64,000 nucleotides of DNA from Paramacrobiotus metropolitanus. Taxonomy: Eukaryota; Tardigrada; Eutardigrada; Parachela; Macrobiotidae. Below are positions 23,825 to 34,729 of this stretch, piece by piece. The stretch is from assembly GCF_019649055.1 (NCBI RefSeq), contig NW_026570398.1, positions 62,001 to 126,000 on the forward strand, in the 5' to 3' direction. The stretch's first letter is position 1. Every line of letters begins with the position of its first letter. The notes beneath the pieces were generated by a model, which did not search any database, was not told the origin of the DNA, and saw nothing but the letters and a program-made list of their open reading frames with translations. The translations under genes and the position numbers were made by a program.

Positions 23825-24985
23825 TCATGTCATCTTTAAACAGCGCTGAAACTCGTCCTCAGAAAACGCAGTCAACTGCCGCTGCTCCACAGTCCGCTGC
23901 TGCAGCTCCAAATTGCTCACCAGTTCTTCCTGTTTATACAACACTTTAACAAATTTCTCTAGCTGTTTTCGGTGCGACTTTTTCTCTGCTTCGATTTCCT
24001 TAGCTTGTTTGTCCTTCATATCACTCAACACCGCATTCGCCTCTCGCAATTCCTGGAGCTCCTTATTCAGCTTCTCCTGGACGACGCTCAAACGATTCAA
24101 CGACACCGCCGACACTTCGTTTCTCTTGACATCCACTTTCTTCCTCCTCCGGTCCGCCAGTTCCTTTCGAAATGCTTCCAATTCCGATGTAAGTTCTTGC
24201 ACTTTCTTCTTCGCCAAGCGCGCTTCGTTAGCAGCCGCGAGGAGTTTATTTTCCTGTTGCGTCTGACGAATCTTCAATTCACGGTACTCCGACTCGAGTT
24301 CTTCTTGTTCACTGGATTTACGGGCCAGTTGCTGCTGTGACCTTTCGATCTGCTCCTGTGCATGCTCCAGATCGGAGTGCTGCGCGCGTACTTTGGCTTT
24401 TAAAATATGCACCGCGGCGTCGCTTCCCAAAGTCTTCGCGGTGACGTCAATATAACTTAACGGGTCGTCTGGATTAACAATCGGCAAAACTGGTTTCTTC
24501 CGCGAGTCCGCTGCTCTGTTTTTCTCCTGGGTTCGCCGCGGATTTATCACAGATTTCGGAAGAACCGGTTTGTTTTTCACGCTACTCTTCTTTGAATCAG
24601 TATCTTTCGGTGGATCACTACGTTTCGCCAAGAGCTTCCCAATGGGCATACTGCGCACTCTGGCAAGCACATCGTCCACGGTTAACGACGCACTGGGGTA
24701 CGTCACCGCAGCCAAGGATTTGGCGGGTTTAATCTCCTCTGTGATGAATTCGTCATTATCCGTAGAGAATTCGAGGGTGCTTTGCGACTGCGCGACGACC
24801 GGGAGGGATTTCGTCTGGAGCGTGGGGAGGAGGCTCTTTGGGATTTCCAACGCGGAAGAGCTTTCCGAGAGGAACCCCATGGCGGAGAGCTTGGCACGTT
24901 GTTCGCTGAGAAGTCGGTCGATACGCGCGATCCGGGATGAGCAATCGTCGGAGGGTGTGGCCGGACTGGTTGGGGATTTATCCAT
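23825..24985 (-). CDS. TEX9: TEX9 homologue, coiled-coil protein
   Basis: A single intronless frame of 386 residues with ATG at 24983-24985. The N-terminal 170 residues are Ser/Pro/Lys-rich. From about residue 173 the protein follows TEX9: DPLSYIDVTAKTLGSDAAVH, then LKAKVRAQ and a long coiled coil rich in Glu, Gln, Lys and Leu. The end is FVKVLYKQEELVSNLE then LTAFSEDEFQRCL, matching the vertebrate C-terminus (FTEEEFMKAL). Family members are linked to centriolar satellites and cilia or sperm. The gene is tail-to-tail with the spastin-like gene, with 469 bp between the stops. Absence of introns could mean a retrocopy origin, but the frame is intact. Confidence 0.88.
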   Translation of the reverse strand: MDKSPTSPATPSDDCSSRIARIDRLLSEQRAKLSAMGFLSESSSALEIPKSLLPTLQTKSLPVVAQSQSTLEFSTDNDEFITEEIKPAKSLAAVTYPSASLTVDDVLARVRSMPIGKLLAKRSDPPKDTDSKKSSVKNKPVLPKSVINPRRTQEKNRAADSRKKPVLPIVNPDDPLSYIDVTAKTLGSDAAVHILKAKVRAQHSDLEHAQEQIERSQQQLARKSSEQEELESEYRELKIRQTQQENKLLAAANEARLAKKKVQELTSELEAFRKELADRRRKKVDVKRNEVSAVSLNRLSVVQEKLNKELQELREANAVLSDMKDKQAKEIEAEKKSHRKQLEKFVKVLYKQEELVSNLELQQRTVEQRQLTAFSEDEFQRCLKMT

Positions 24986-26491
24986 CCATCCACAGGCTGA
25001 TTACGTTAATCATGCAAGGATGACCCTCTACTGACGCATTGCTTCAGGTCACAGCGTCCCTTCCGATTCAAACTTTCTAAAATCTCGTAATATTCAGGGA
25101 AGAGTGTAAAAGCTACAATTATCAGCATCAACGATCAGTTACATAACGAAAGGCTTTTTGATCTAAACGGAGCCTTTTCTTACAGAACATTTCTTACAGT
25201 CTCCCTAACTGGATTCGCTTCAGCATTTTCCCGTTTTTTTTATCATATCGCCCTCGTACGTTTTCTTGAACATGCAGCTTGTAAAATATTCCATGCATCG
25301 ACAGGTAATTAACTTTGCACAGTTTTCTGATGTCAAACTGTCAAAATTTGTTTTAGCCAATGAAGATAAAACCACAAATAAACAATGGAGGAAAAATATA
25401 GAGCCCGGATATTTCTTAAAAATTAATTATAACTATGTACTTTGGAGTGATTATGTTTAGCCGTAATTTCCAGCGAAGTTTCGTCAGTCGTTAGATTTAA
25501 ATACTTAATCAACAAAGTTTCGAAGTTTTGGAGTTCATTTTAATACAGTAATCAACCTGCGTAAAATAGCTTTAAAGGCCTTACAGCGCATGGCAAGGGA
25601 AAAGAAAAGTCACTGCATCAGCCGATCGTTGCCTGTTCCGTTCTGACACGTTTCTATGCGCCAGCAAAGGTTTTCCAGCATCCATGGGTGTCTCACTTAC
25701 ACGAATCATGACGCTGTATTCTAGCAACAACAACACGCCGAACAAACAGTAAGTGCTTCCTGGCTGACAGGAGAAACACTACTAGCATTGAACTATTGTA
25801 GAACATTCCCTGTTTACACTACACCTTGATAGTCAGCGAACTACATAATCTTGATTCTGTACGTATTCTTGAATTAGCTGAATTAATTGCGGACACAATT
25901 TTTTATTCCTTGTCCTAAAAATGTACCTGCCGTTTTTCGTGCACTCCATCGCAACTTGTATTATTACTAACCACATCCATTCTTTCCGTGCTGATAACTT
26001 AAACTGAAATACTGTAGTTACAATGGAGCTGTTACCTTCGGGGATGTTATACTCGTACTCTGATCTCTTGTCAGTGATAGGTTATTTTCTCACATGGCGC
26101 ATAGTTTGGTACTACTTACGTCGCTGCCCAGAACAACTTTTCGTAATTTTGGCATGCGTGTACTGGATACATCGTCTACCAGGTAACGTCACTTTTAGAA
26201 AAAAACAGGTCAACAAAATAGTCTCAAGCTCGGAGTTGCGACCGGATACCTCTGTGTTTATTTGGCACATTTTAACATGTATGTAATGGTTTTGCAAAAT
26301 ACCCTCTCGCCGTTTTATGACAATTTCAGTTTTACTACGTATTCATCGAAGCAAAAAGTGATCCTACGGTACCAGCGCTTATACGAGTATAAAAACACAG
26401 TGACCCGTGCAAAATCAACTTAACGCGCACTCAGGCGCAGGCCCTGTCTTGAATTTTGTAGTTTGACAGGATAATCATGTGGTGACGCTGC
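24986..26491. other. Intergenic spacer, no gene recognised
   Basis: About 1.5 kb upstream of TEX9 and left of the foldback element. Short ORFs at 25266-25460 and 26023-26286 have no recognisable domain. Confidence 0.45.
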
Positions 26492-27156
26492 GTGGTGACC
26501 AGGGGCTCCACGAGACCCCTGACGACCTCGGGACATTTTTTTAGAGCAAATCTGACCTCGGGATAATTTTCAGCGCATTTTTCTGATATAGAAACCATTT
26601 TTCAAAATTTTTTTCGGAAGAAAAAATTTCTGACTGCCGGTGCCCCATACGCCCCTCAAATACCTTGGGCGGTTGCAATGGCGCCACAAAAAAATCTTTT
26701 ATTTTGGCGTTTTGAACACTTTTTCTAGGTAAATCGATATCGCTGATTCTGAATATGTTGTCAGAAAAATTGTGTTAGTTATGGGAAGGAAGAATTCTAA
26801 GTTTTAAAATTTTTGGATGGATTTTGCAAAATTTTGTTTTTATCGAAAAAAACCACTTTCTTCGAACTGAAATATTTTTCTGATAATATAATTATTCAGA
26901 ATCAGCGATATCGATTTACCTAGAAAGATTGTTCAAAACGCCAAAATGAAAGAGTTTTTTGTGGCGCCATTGCAACCGCCCAAGGTATTTGAGGGGCAAA
27001 TGGGGCACCGGCAGTCAGAAAGTTTTTCTTCCGAAAAAAATTTTGAAAAATGGTTTCTATATCAGAAAAATGCGCTGAAAATTATCCCGAGGTCAGATTT
27101 GCTCTAAAAAAATGTCCCGAGGTCGTCAGGGGTCTCGTGGAGCCCCTGGTGGTGAC
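26492..27156. mobile_element. Foldback hAT-like MITE with 8-bp target duplication
   Basis: The element 26500-27148 (649 bp) is almost entirely two inverted arms of about 260 bp or more around a short AT-rich centre. It begins CAGGGGCTCC and ends GGAGCCCCTG. The flanks are perfect 8-bp direct copies of GTGGTGAC (26492-26499 and 27149-27156). CAG-initiated ends and 8-bp duplications are typical of the hAT superfamily. There is no transposase ORF. A longer related word, GATAAYCATGTGGTGAC, also occurs on both sides just outside (about 26470 and 27157), so the insertion site itself had internal repetition. Confidence 0.85.
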
Positions 27157-27181
27157 GATAACCATGTGGTGACACGAAGAC

Positions 27182-27880
27182 AGATATGGACGACTTCGTA
27201 CACGTTAAATTTTTTCAGGCATTTTGTTTTGCTTGTATCCGCAGTATCCCGCCGTATGCTACGGTATCTCCTACGTATCCCCCATGTATCCTCATAGGAT
27301 TTTAACTTCGTTTTGGTATTTGCCGTATCCCACCGTACCTCTGCAGTATCCTTTACGTATCCCACATGTATCCCGTTAAAAAACCTGAGAAAATTAACGG
27401 GATACATTGAGGATACACGTAGGATACCGTGAGGATACTGTGGGATACGATAATAACAACCACATTAACAATATTCGCTGTACGTGGAGAATATCTACAT
27501 TACAGTAGGAAATATTTTCATGCGCAACACCTTTAAAAACCACAGTATCCTTGACGTATCCTTAATGTATCCTGGTGAATACAGCTTTAGGACCAATGAG
27601 TAACTACGGTATCCCCACGTATCTTAACGTTTCCCTACCGTATCAGCGTTGAGTATCCATAAAAATATCCGGTTCTGCTAGGTTTTTAAAAATTATTAGT
27701 TTTGCTAGGTTTTTCTAGTAGAATGCATTCAGGATACTGCAGAGATACCTTGGGATACGGCAGTGATTAAAAGAATGTATAAAACGTGGAGGATACCTCA
27801 AGGATACATAGAAGATACGGTGGGATACTGTGGATACATGCCAAAACAAATGCCCGAAAAAAAACTGATGCGTACTAACC
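27182..27880. repeat. GTATCC-subrepeat element, copy R1
   Basis: About 700 bp made largely of degenerate ~10-bp words containing GTATCC on the left and its reverse complement GGATAC on the right, so the ends form loose inverted repeats. The unique core and edges match a second copy at 41864-42670 (for example ATATGGAC/ATACGGAC at the left edge, GCAGTATCCCGCCGTAT inside, and GGATACATGCCAAA near the right edge). No coding capacity is apparent. It starts about 25 bp after the hAT-like element. Confidence 0.75.
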
Positions 27881-28688
27881 GTGTAGATCAGATCAGCACG
27901 AAGAGGCACAAAGTAACTTACCTGCCAGCCGAGCGGTCGAGCGCTGTGGATTTTACACAGGGTATGCAATGGCCTAAAGGTTTTTCGCTCGTATCGCATT
28001 TGTTCGAGCCACGTACATTCGTCTACTTCACACCAAAATGTAGGAAATTAATTTCTCGCCATTTATGCATCCAGCTTGCCAAGAAAAACTCAAACAAGCG
28101 TTTCAGGACGAGTGTGACCTGGAATATGCTTCTCCAACCTGCGCAAGAATGTCGCTAATTTTTTCCTCTATTTACTGTATTTTCTAAATCTCGTTATGCC
28201 GGTACAGTGTACTTAAGTAAATCATGACATTTTTATTATGGTGAGGTCTCCGTTTACAACCTTTCACTCGGTTCACAAGCTCCTGCTCCATTTTCTTTAA
28301 CTCCGCTTAGTTTTGCACCCAGCCATAAAGGAACACATTTAGCTCTGAAATTCCGAAAAACTTAAATACGTAAAAAACTCAAATCCGAAAAAATTACAAC
28401 CCGAAAAAACTTAAAATTATTCCGCCCCCCAGCGGCTCACCTTCGACCAGGTTTTTCAGGATTTTCAGTCGGCCCCCGCCGGTAAAAAATCTCAAACAAA
28501 GGGAGGCGGTCCAACCCCACTCTCTCTTGTGCCGACCCTGTCGGACAGGGTCTGTCCACCACAGGATACTGCGCTTGCGCTAATTTCCGCTAACTAGTAC
28601 AAAAAGCGCGCTCTGAATTCCACAGAAGCGAAACGTCGCAAAATTCGTTGTAGCGAACAGTCGCGAAATTTTTATTGTGCACTAATAC

Positions 28689-29427
28689 GTAGTACCATAA
28701 TATTACTAAACTAAAAGGTATTCCATCGACTTACGTGACGTCACGATAGGCAACACGCACAGTGAGACGCAATGGGCAACCCCTGCGGGTTTTGTGTTTA
28801 TCAAAACGTTCAAATTCGTACAACCCGTTCGTGTTATGGCTCAAAAAATGCGGAAAAAATTCTAAGTTTGTGAACCAAAACTGACAAGTGAAACGTTCTC
28901 AAGGAAACGAAAACTTTATGATTCTCGTTAGCATAGAGGTCTATGAGGTGGTTTGCCAGTTCAGAGACCTCCATGCTAAAGGAAAATCCTTGGTTCTTGA
29001 TCTGTGGTGGAACGAAGTGACCAGAACCTGATCAGTCAATCAAAAGAAAACAATTAAAATTTAATCATTCAATGAAAACCATCAAACAATTCAGATCTGA
29101 TCAAAACAAGTCATTTTTGTTTAGCGTAGAGGGCTAAGGCAGACTGCCTCATAGACCTCTAGGGTAAACAAGAATTACGTAAATCGTAAACTTTTCGTTT
29201 ATGTGACAACTTTTTACTTACCAACTTTCACTTTCCAAACTTCAGATTTTTTTCCGCATTTTTTGAGCCATAGTACGAACGGATTGTACGAATAAAAGTT
29301 TTGATAAACACAGAGCCCGCAGGGGTTGCCCACTGCGTCTCACTGTGCGTGTTCTCTACCATGACGTCATCGTACAAGGTGCATGCTCGATTGAATACCT
29401 GTTAGTTTAGTAATATTATGGTAGTAC
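28689..29427. mobile_element. Long inverted-repeat (foldback) element
   Basis: Two arms of roughly 330 bp face each other around a centre near 29050. The outer ends are CATAATATTACTAAACTAA and its complement; both arms carry a CACAGTGAGACGCA-type block, and the left arm has the palindrome GTGACGTCAC. Two boundary readings are possible. The 7-bp word GTAGTAC flanks 28696-29420 exactly. Alternatively TA flanks an element one base longer at each end, as in Tc1/mariner-type MITEs. There is no ORF of note inside. Confidence 0.75.
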
Positions 29428-29510
29428 AGTATAAAGCAGTTTAACGACAGCGCTTAACTAATACTGCAGCCCTGATGCATCCTACTCTGATCTACTCTGA
29501 TAACTGATAG

Positions 29511-32360
29511 GAGTGCAGACTGGTTGGCCACGATTTGCCTTCTTCGATGATGCTCGTTTCTGCATAGGATGCCGTGAGGCACCGGAGAACTGCACCAGCC
29601 CAGGATTGACCGGACCAATGTGCCGGCACGAATACTCTTTATGCGTCACCGTCATGGGCATGCGCAAAAATGCTGGAAAGTGGGGTTAGTACAACTGCAC
29701 GAGTATATTGCTAGTGCTAATTCTTCCCAATAAACTCATACGAGATTGTCGAGAAATTATGGGCGCATACAGACAGCGAAGAATGCACGCTCATGGGTTA
29801 CCGGTTACGCCAACATCCATACCACGGCGCGCCACGTTGTATTGTTTACACGTTACATAAACTAGGCATTGCTGGTGCGCGTCAAATATTAATTTTATAT
29901 ATGCATATTTATCATACTTTCTTTGTTGCTTAACTCGTAATTTATTTACTTCACAGCTTGAACTTATAATACCGGGATACCCACTTATTATTGCAAATTT
30001 GCAGGTACTGCATTCAACAAATTAGTATCGCGACAACTTTTCTACAGTGGCTAATGGCTGTCCTTCTAATGTCAACGCTGCACTTACCAGGGCACATAGG
30101 GGTCCTCCAAATTCAGAAAAATCTCATCTTTTGTAAAAAGGTAGTATACTACCCAAGTATGCTTAAAACAATATTTTCAGCTGCTGTAATTAAGAGAGGC
30201 GTGGCCAGCGCAAATTAAAAGAGCATGCAATACCGCATACATACTATGTTATTATTGTACATGCACAGCTTTATGCATACGAGTCACAACTGATCACAAG
30301 GCCATTAGCATGGGTAGTATACTACCTTTATACAAAAGATGAGGTTTTTTTGAATTTGGAGGACCCCTGTGTGCCCTGGTTAGTGTACGGTGCCCGTACC
30401 TTTACGCCCTCATTTCCTTGTACAGACGCTGCTTTATGTATGCAGTCGGCACTCGATAGAGTGGGTATCCCGGTATTAATATAACCCCTCAATTCATCGA
30501 AGCCGGCACTCATCAATAAACGGAAAAATTATGACCAAATTAATAATGCTGCAATGAATGCTTAACTGCACTGTTATTTCAAGACATTTTTCTTTGGCTT
30601 GGTAACTTGCTGTCGGACGCTGTCACTTGCCCATGAATTTTATATTCCAGAGCTGCAAGTAGAGCGGATCTGCTCCGATCATGATGATATGGTCGATCAA
30701 GATAACGCTCTGTTTCGTACGTTTTCCCGCGGCGACGATATGGCCACGGTGTGCACGATGTCAACGCTGCCTGTCGCGCAGTTCGGCCTGGGACCAGATG
30801 GGACGCCGCTGCTGAGACGGCGATGTGTGTGCGCTTCTTTTTTTTGCAACGATAATCTATGGGATGACTACTGGAAGATGCCATTTTTACCCGTATGTAA
30901 AATTGTATGATCAAGATAAATGAGACTTCTAGACCACTCTAAAGTTGCAGTTACGTAAGGACGTACAGAGTAGTGCAACAACCGTTGAGAGCTATCCAGC
31001 ATCATCGGGAGCCAGCAACTGTGTACACAGTGAACACGACGCTGTGGTGCGTCATCATATCTTTTCTGTCGAAAAGTTTTGCGAGGGGGCAATGCATCGT
31101 AATATTAAAAATTTATTTAGCGTTAGATGGCCTAGCGTCGGAAAATGTTCTTTAAAAAACTGCTTTCAGAATACGAATGTTTTATAGAGGTATCAAAAAT
31201 TAAAATTTCCTTCGAACAGGTCTCCGGAAATTCACGCGTATACGTGCACAAAGTATATGCAAAGATATAGCAGTTCGTATTGGCTAACATTAGTTATCTT
31301 ACAGACAAATTTTTCCTTTGAACGTATTTTTGTGAGCGATGCTCTTCTCTGTACATATTGCAAATAAAGACAGTAAAAATTAGTTATAAAACTTCGGTTA
31401 AAACTTGCTTAAAATTTGTTTTATTTCATACAGGTCATTCAAGAAATGACTGGTCTCACCACCTTTACCATGTTTTGGCTGTTCGCAGTTTCGTGCCACT
31501 TATTCTTATGTATTTTTTTAACGATTTTAGACTTTTCTCATCCCCAATGACGCTGTCTTTCATTTTATATACGTCCATGCAGTGAATTGCCACGAAGAGA
31601 CCTTTCAAAATAAATTCATAAAAATAATGCCCTTTAGATGCCGGTAATACCGCAGCGGCGCCATTATTAAGCACAGGCATGTACTGGAGTACGTTGCGGC
31701 GATGTACAAACCCGCTTGGACATCTCCGATCATAAGGAATGTCAAGTCAGCAGCAACGGCTCACTTGCACCTTAAACGAGAACTTCAAAGAGTAAAGTAT
31801 AAGAAAAGACATGTCAAACCTTTTGTAACTGATTGGTCGTAAAACCAGAATGCCAAAAACACCCGTAGTTTTCGGTCTGCAGTTTAAGTCGCACACCGCA
31901 GGGAGTAGGTGGCCTGGTTTTCGGAAAAAGTGAAAAGAAGATGTTTGACGTAGAACTTCAGGCTTCAGCAACTGTATGCAAAAACACTGCCGCATTTGTA
32001 TATGTCCAGCTTATACTAGTGACGCTCTAGCTGTACGAATACTGGCTGTTTCGAGTGCTGCGAATAGTCAAAAAAGGGATCGCAGTATTATGATTGTAGG
32101 AAAATCCCAAGCTATCGGATACTCCCCAGTTTCGTCCGCCGGGAAATTATTCTCTGGATAAATTGAAGGAAATTATTGCGAATGCCAACAATCCTTTGAC
32201 CACGCGTGCGCCAACTACCACCGTGTTACCGTCATCAACAACCACTGGTCAGTGCCAGAGAAAGAGCAGCATGTTGATTTGCGCACTCGGCGCTGAATTT
32301 CCTTTGACAATTGACAGCACATCTTATCACGTGCTTCTGAGAACGTGTGCTTACAAATAG
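29511..32360 (+). CDS. Ly6/three-finger protein, copy A (partial, no signal exon found)
   Basis: Exons by comparison with copy B: 29511-29684, 30651-30892, 31000-31050 and 32130-32360. Exon 1 gives FCIGCREAPENC, TGPMCRHEYSLC and a KW at its phase-1 end. Exon 2 gives RICSDHDD, FGLGPDGTPLLRRRCVCA and FFCN, the closing half of a Ly6-type domain. The last exons encode VYTVNTTL, PPGNYSLDKLKEI and a Thr-rich tail. The phases match copy B at every junction. In B the VYTVN and PPGNYSL segments are one exon, so the 1.08-kb intron between them in A is extra. Intron 1 contains the inverted-repeat element at about 29965-30485. Such proteins are usually extracellular and often GPI-linked. The exact end after the Thr-rich tail is uncertain. 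Confidence 0.6.
29965..30485. mobile_element. Nested inverted-repeat element in the intron of Ly6 copy A
   Basis: There are two layers of inverted repeats. The outer pair is TAATACCGGGATACCCACT (about 29969) and its complement ending near 30480. The inner pair, about 75 bp each, starts CACTTACCAGGGCACA near 30081 and CACTAACCAGGGCACA on the other strand near 30388, and both run through TCATCTTTTGT to GGTAGTATACTACC. The spacers between layers are not alike. This may be one element with patchy arms, or one MITE inserted in another. No clear target duplication was found. Confidence 0.65.
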
Positions 32361-32420
32361 TGCCTTACCACTTACCAGCTCAGTGAGCTCACCTACACAT
32401 TGTCCAGTAATCAGTGCTTA

Positions 32421-32426
32421 AATAAA
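32421..32426 (+). terminator. AATAAA signal after Ly6 copy A
   Basis: AATAAA lies about 60 bp after the proposed stop of Ly6 copy A, a suitable distance for its poly(A) signal. Confidence 0.4.
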
Positions 32427-32840
32427 AATTATAAGTAATCGTCAGTGATTGAATTACTCACAAGATTCTGTTTCGCCAGTTTTTAACTTTGACTGCGCTT
32501 TTCGCTTCTACAAAAAACATTTACTGACAAAATTGAGAATGAATGTATGTACGGACTCTGTATTTCGATTTCAAGCTATTTAACGGAAATGATATCAGGT
32601 GTGCCATTGTTGTAAATTCATTACATATATAAAAATCGTTTAACCTTCATACACGGGTTGTGTATTTGTGGAAAATCAAGAGCTGTAACCAATCAACTGA
32701 GTTTTGTAAAACGTTGTTTTGGTATCATGTGTCGTCAGTTAGTGCCGCAGCAGCGAACAGTTCGTACCCAGATGGTCGTTTCTGGATTACCCTCTCCAGT
32801 TGCACTGCTGTACATGTCGTACATGTTTTTTCTCTTTCAG

Positions 32841-34289
32841 GCACCCTTCCATTTTCCTGCTATTACTGCATTGGCTCGGAACTCACTTGTCGTAATATTA
32901 CCCAGATCGCGGTATGCAAACCCGGAATTAAAACATGCATTTCCGCTACCGGCGTACGGCGGCAGCCATCCAGTGGAAAATGGGGTACTATGTCGTAATG
33001 AACATATTTTGCCAAACGAGTGTTCGATATACACTGTACACGGGAGTAATTTGGCAGCTGCGTCACGTTTTAGTAACGGCTTACTGTCATTTATGCGGAT
33101 GCCCAACAAATGAACGTAAACAAATACGAATTGCCGGGCAGTTCGAGTTAAGTCGCTGACCATTGACCTTAGATATGTTTTAGCGCGTCTAATAGAGAAT
33201 TAATTCTGCATGCGTGAAAATTTATCTAAGCGCTTAAGCGCCAGAGAGGTAGGAATTAAGTATTCAGGATTTAATGTGTAAGCTTGAAAATTTAACCAGC
33301 GCCATTTTCCCGGCTTTAAATTTTCTTTTTTTTCGCACAGCGACTTAACAGTGATCAGTGTGATTCGTTGTAATCGCTTTTATTTAAGCAGCCTCAAGAA
33401 TCCAGGCATCTGTGAAAGTTTTTGCGGTGTGACATACTTTGTTTTAACTTAAAAGAACACCGTTTTATTTGTGGCGACTAAACTGCAACCAAAATCGAAA
33501 GCGTATTAAGGCGCATTAAAGCTCTTTAATAAGCAGGCTTCCTTTGTAGCCCTGAGTCTGGACCGGTATTGCTCTGACGAGGGCGATGCGGCAGAGGATT
33601 TTGCGGATTTCCACACACTGTCCAAAGGAGCCAAGATGGTCTGCATTCTACTTGAGCGTGATAGGGAAACATTCGGTCTGGGGCCGGATGGGAGACCGTT
33701 AATTGACCATCGATGCATCTGCGCCGAGGATAAATGCAATATGCCAACGTGGAACCAGATCATGGATGGCCCTTCGATTCCTTATAAGGTAGGATTATGA
33801 CCAAATGGTGGTTCCTTCCGATTAGGGTGCGGTAGCTTCCATATGCCAAAAGCTTGAGTTGTTCTTTAAATAAGTTATAATAATAATTACGTACCTAATT
33901 ATAATTATGAGCAGTACACCGTACAACTGGTGCGCTCATCTAAAAGCATGGATTCTTCCGTTTTGCGCGTTATTCCATAATACGAGACAGATATTATAAG
34001 TAATTCTCTAATCGGCGTCTGCCAGTACACATAATAATACGCCTGCGCGGGTTTACACTAATGAAAGACAAACACGAGTATATGAACACATTCTAAAAAT
34101 CCTTCATTGCGAGAAAGCAACCCTATTTGGCTCTTTGTGCAGCCGGTGTACACGGTGAATGATACGCTCCATGTCCAACCTCCGGGAAACTATTCTCTGG
34201 AAGCCCTAGAAGAGCTGAACAATGATGACAAGGGCAACATCACAACGACTCCACCAGGCGGCAATAATCATACCGTTAGCGGATGTTGA
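32841..34289 (+). CDS. Ly6/three-finger protein, copy B (signal exon not found)
   Basis: Three exons: 32841-32984 (acceptor TCTCTTTCAG), 33550-33788 and 34143-34289. Exon 1 encodes CYYCIGSELTC, QIAVCKPGIKTCISATG and ends GKWG in phase 1. Exon 2 encodes RYCSDEGD, a CILLERD segment, then FGLGPDGRPLIDHRCICAED and KCN, a typical closing motif. Exon 3 gives VYTVNDTLHVQPPGNYSLEA and a short Asn/Thr/Gly-rich end with several N-glycosylation sites. It is tandem to copy A and shares FGLGPDGxPL and PPGNYSL with it. A first exon with a signal peptide is expected upstream but could not be placed. The C-terminus is not hydrophobic, which argues for a soluble secreted protein. Confidence 0.68.
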
Positions 34290-34431
34290 TGCTGGTTTAA
34301 CCCATACGTGACTGTCGCATTTACTGTACTGCTGATTTTCAATTAAGAAAGAAAAATGACACCACAATCGATTTGTAATATAACGAATTCTATTAGTACT
34401 CATAACCTTTGTGCCTGAATGTACTCTGCTG

Positions 34432-34437
34432 AATAAA
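34432..34437 (+). terminator. AATAAA signal after Ly6 copy B
   Basis: AATAAA lies about 140 bp after the TGA of Ly6 copy B and before the next gene. Confidence 0.4.
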
Positions 34438-34729
34438 AATTCGTTTCTTTGGCTAAGGAAATGCTGGAAAAAACTGCTTGAAAAAACTGTGCTTCGAAAT
34501 AGTGAGCAAAAATAATAATCGAAGTTGGGAACATTAGCTGCGTCAGCCTGTGTGCACTAGTACCGCACGGGATGGCGGTTATAACACGAGTGTAATCTGT
34601 TTACGAGTATGCAGTAAGTGAGTACTACATTGTTATAAGATGCACGGCGTCATTTGATTTCATCTCTGCACTAAATCAGCCATTTTGATGTACTTCTATC
34701 CTTGACGTATCATCAACTCTGTAAAGATC

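Noticed and set aside
27182-27880. CRISPR or tandem satellite
   Set aside because: The words are degenerate, spacing is irregular and polarity flips in the middle; two dispersed copies point to a transposon-like unit.
26900-28000. ORFs over the foldback and GTATCC elements
   Set aside because: The translations consist of repeated YVSHRI/GYVEDT-type words generated by the short subrepeats, with no sign of a transposase.
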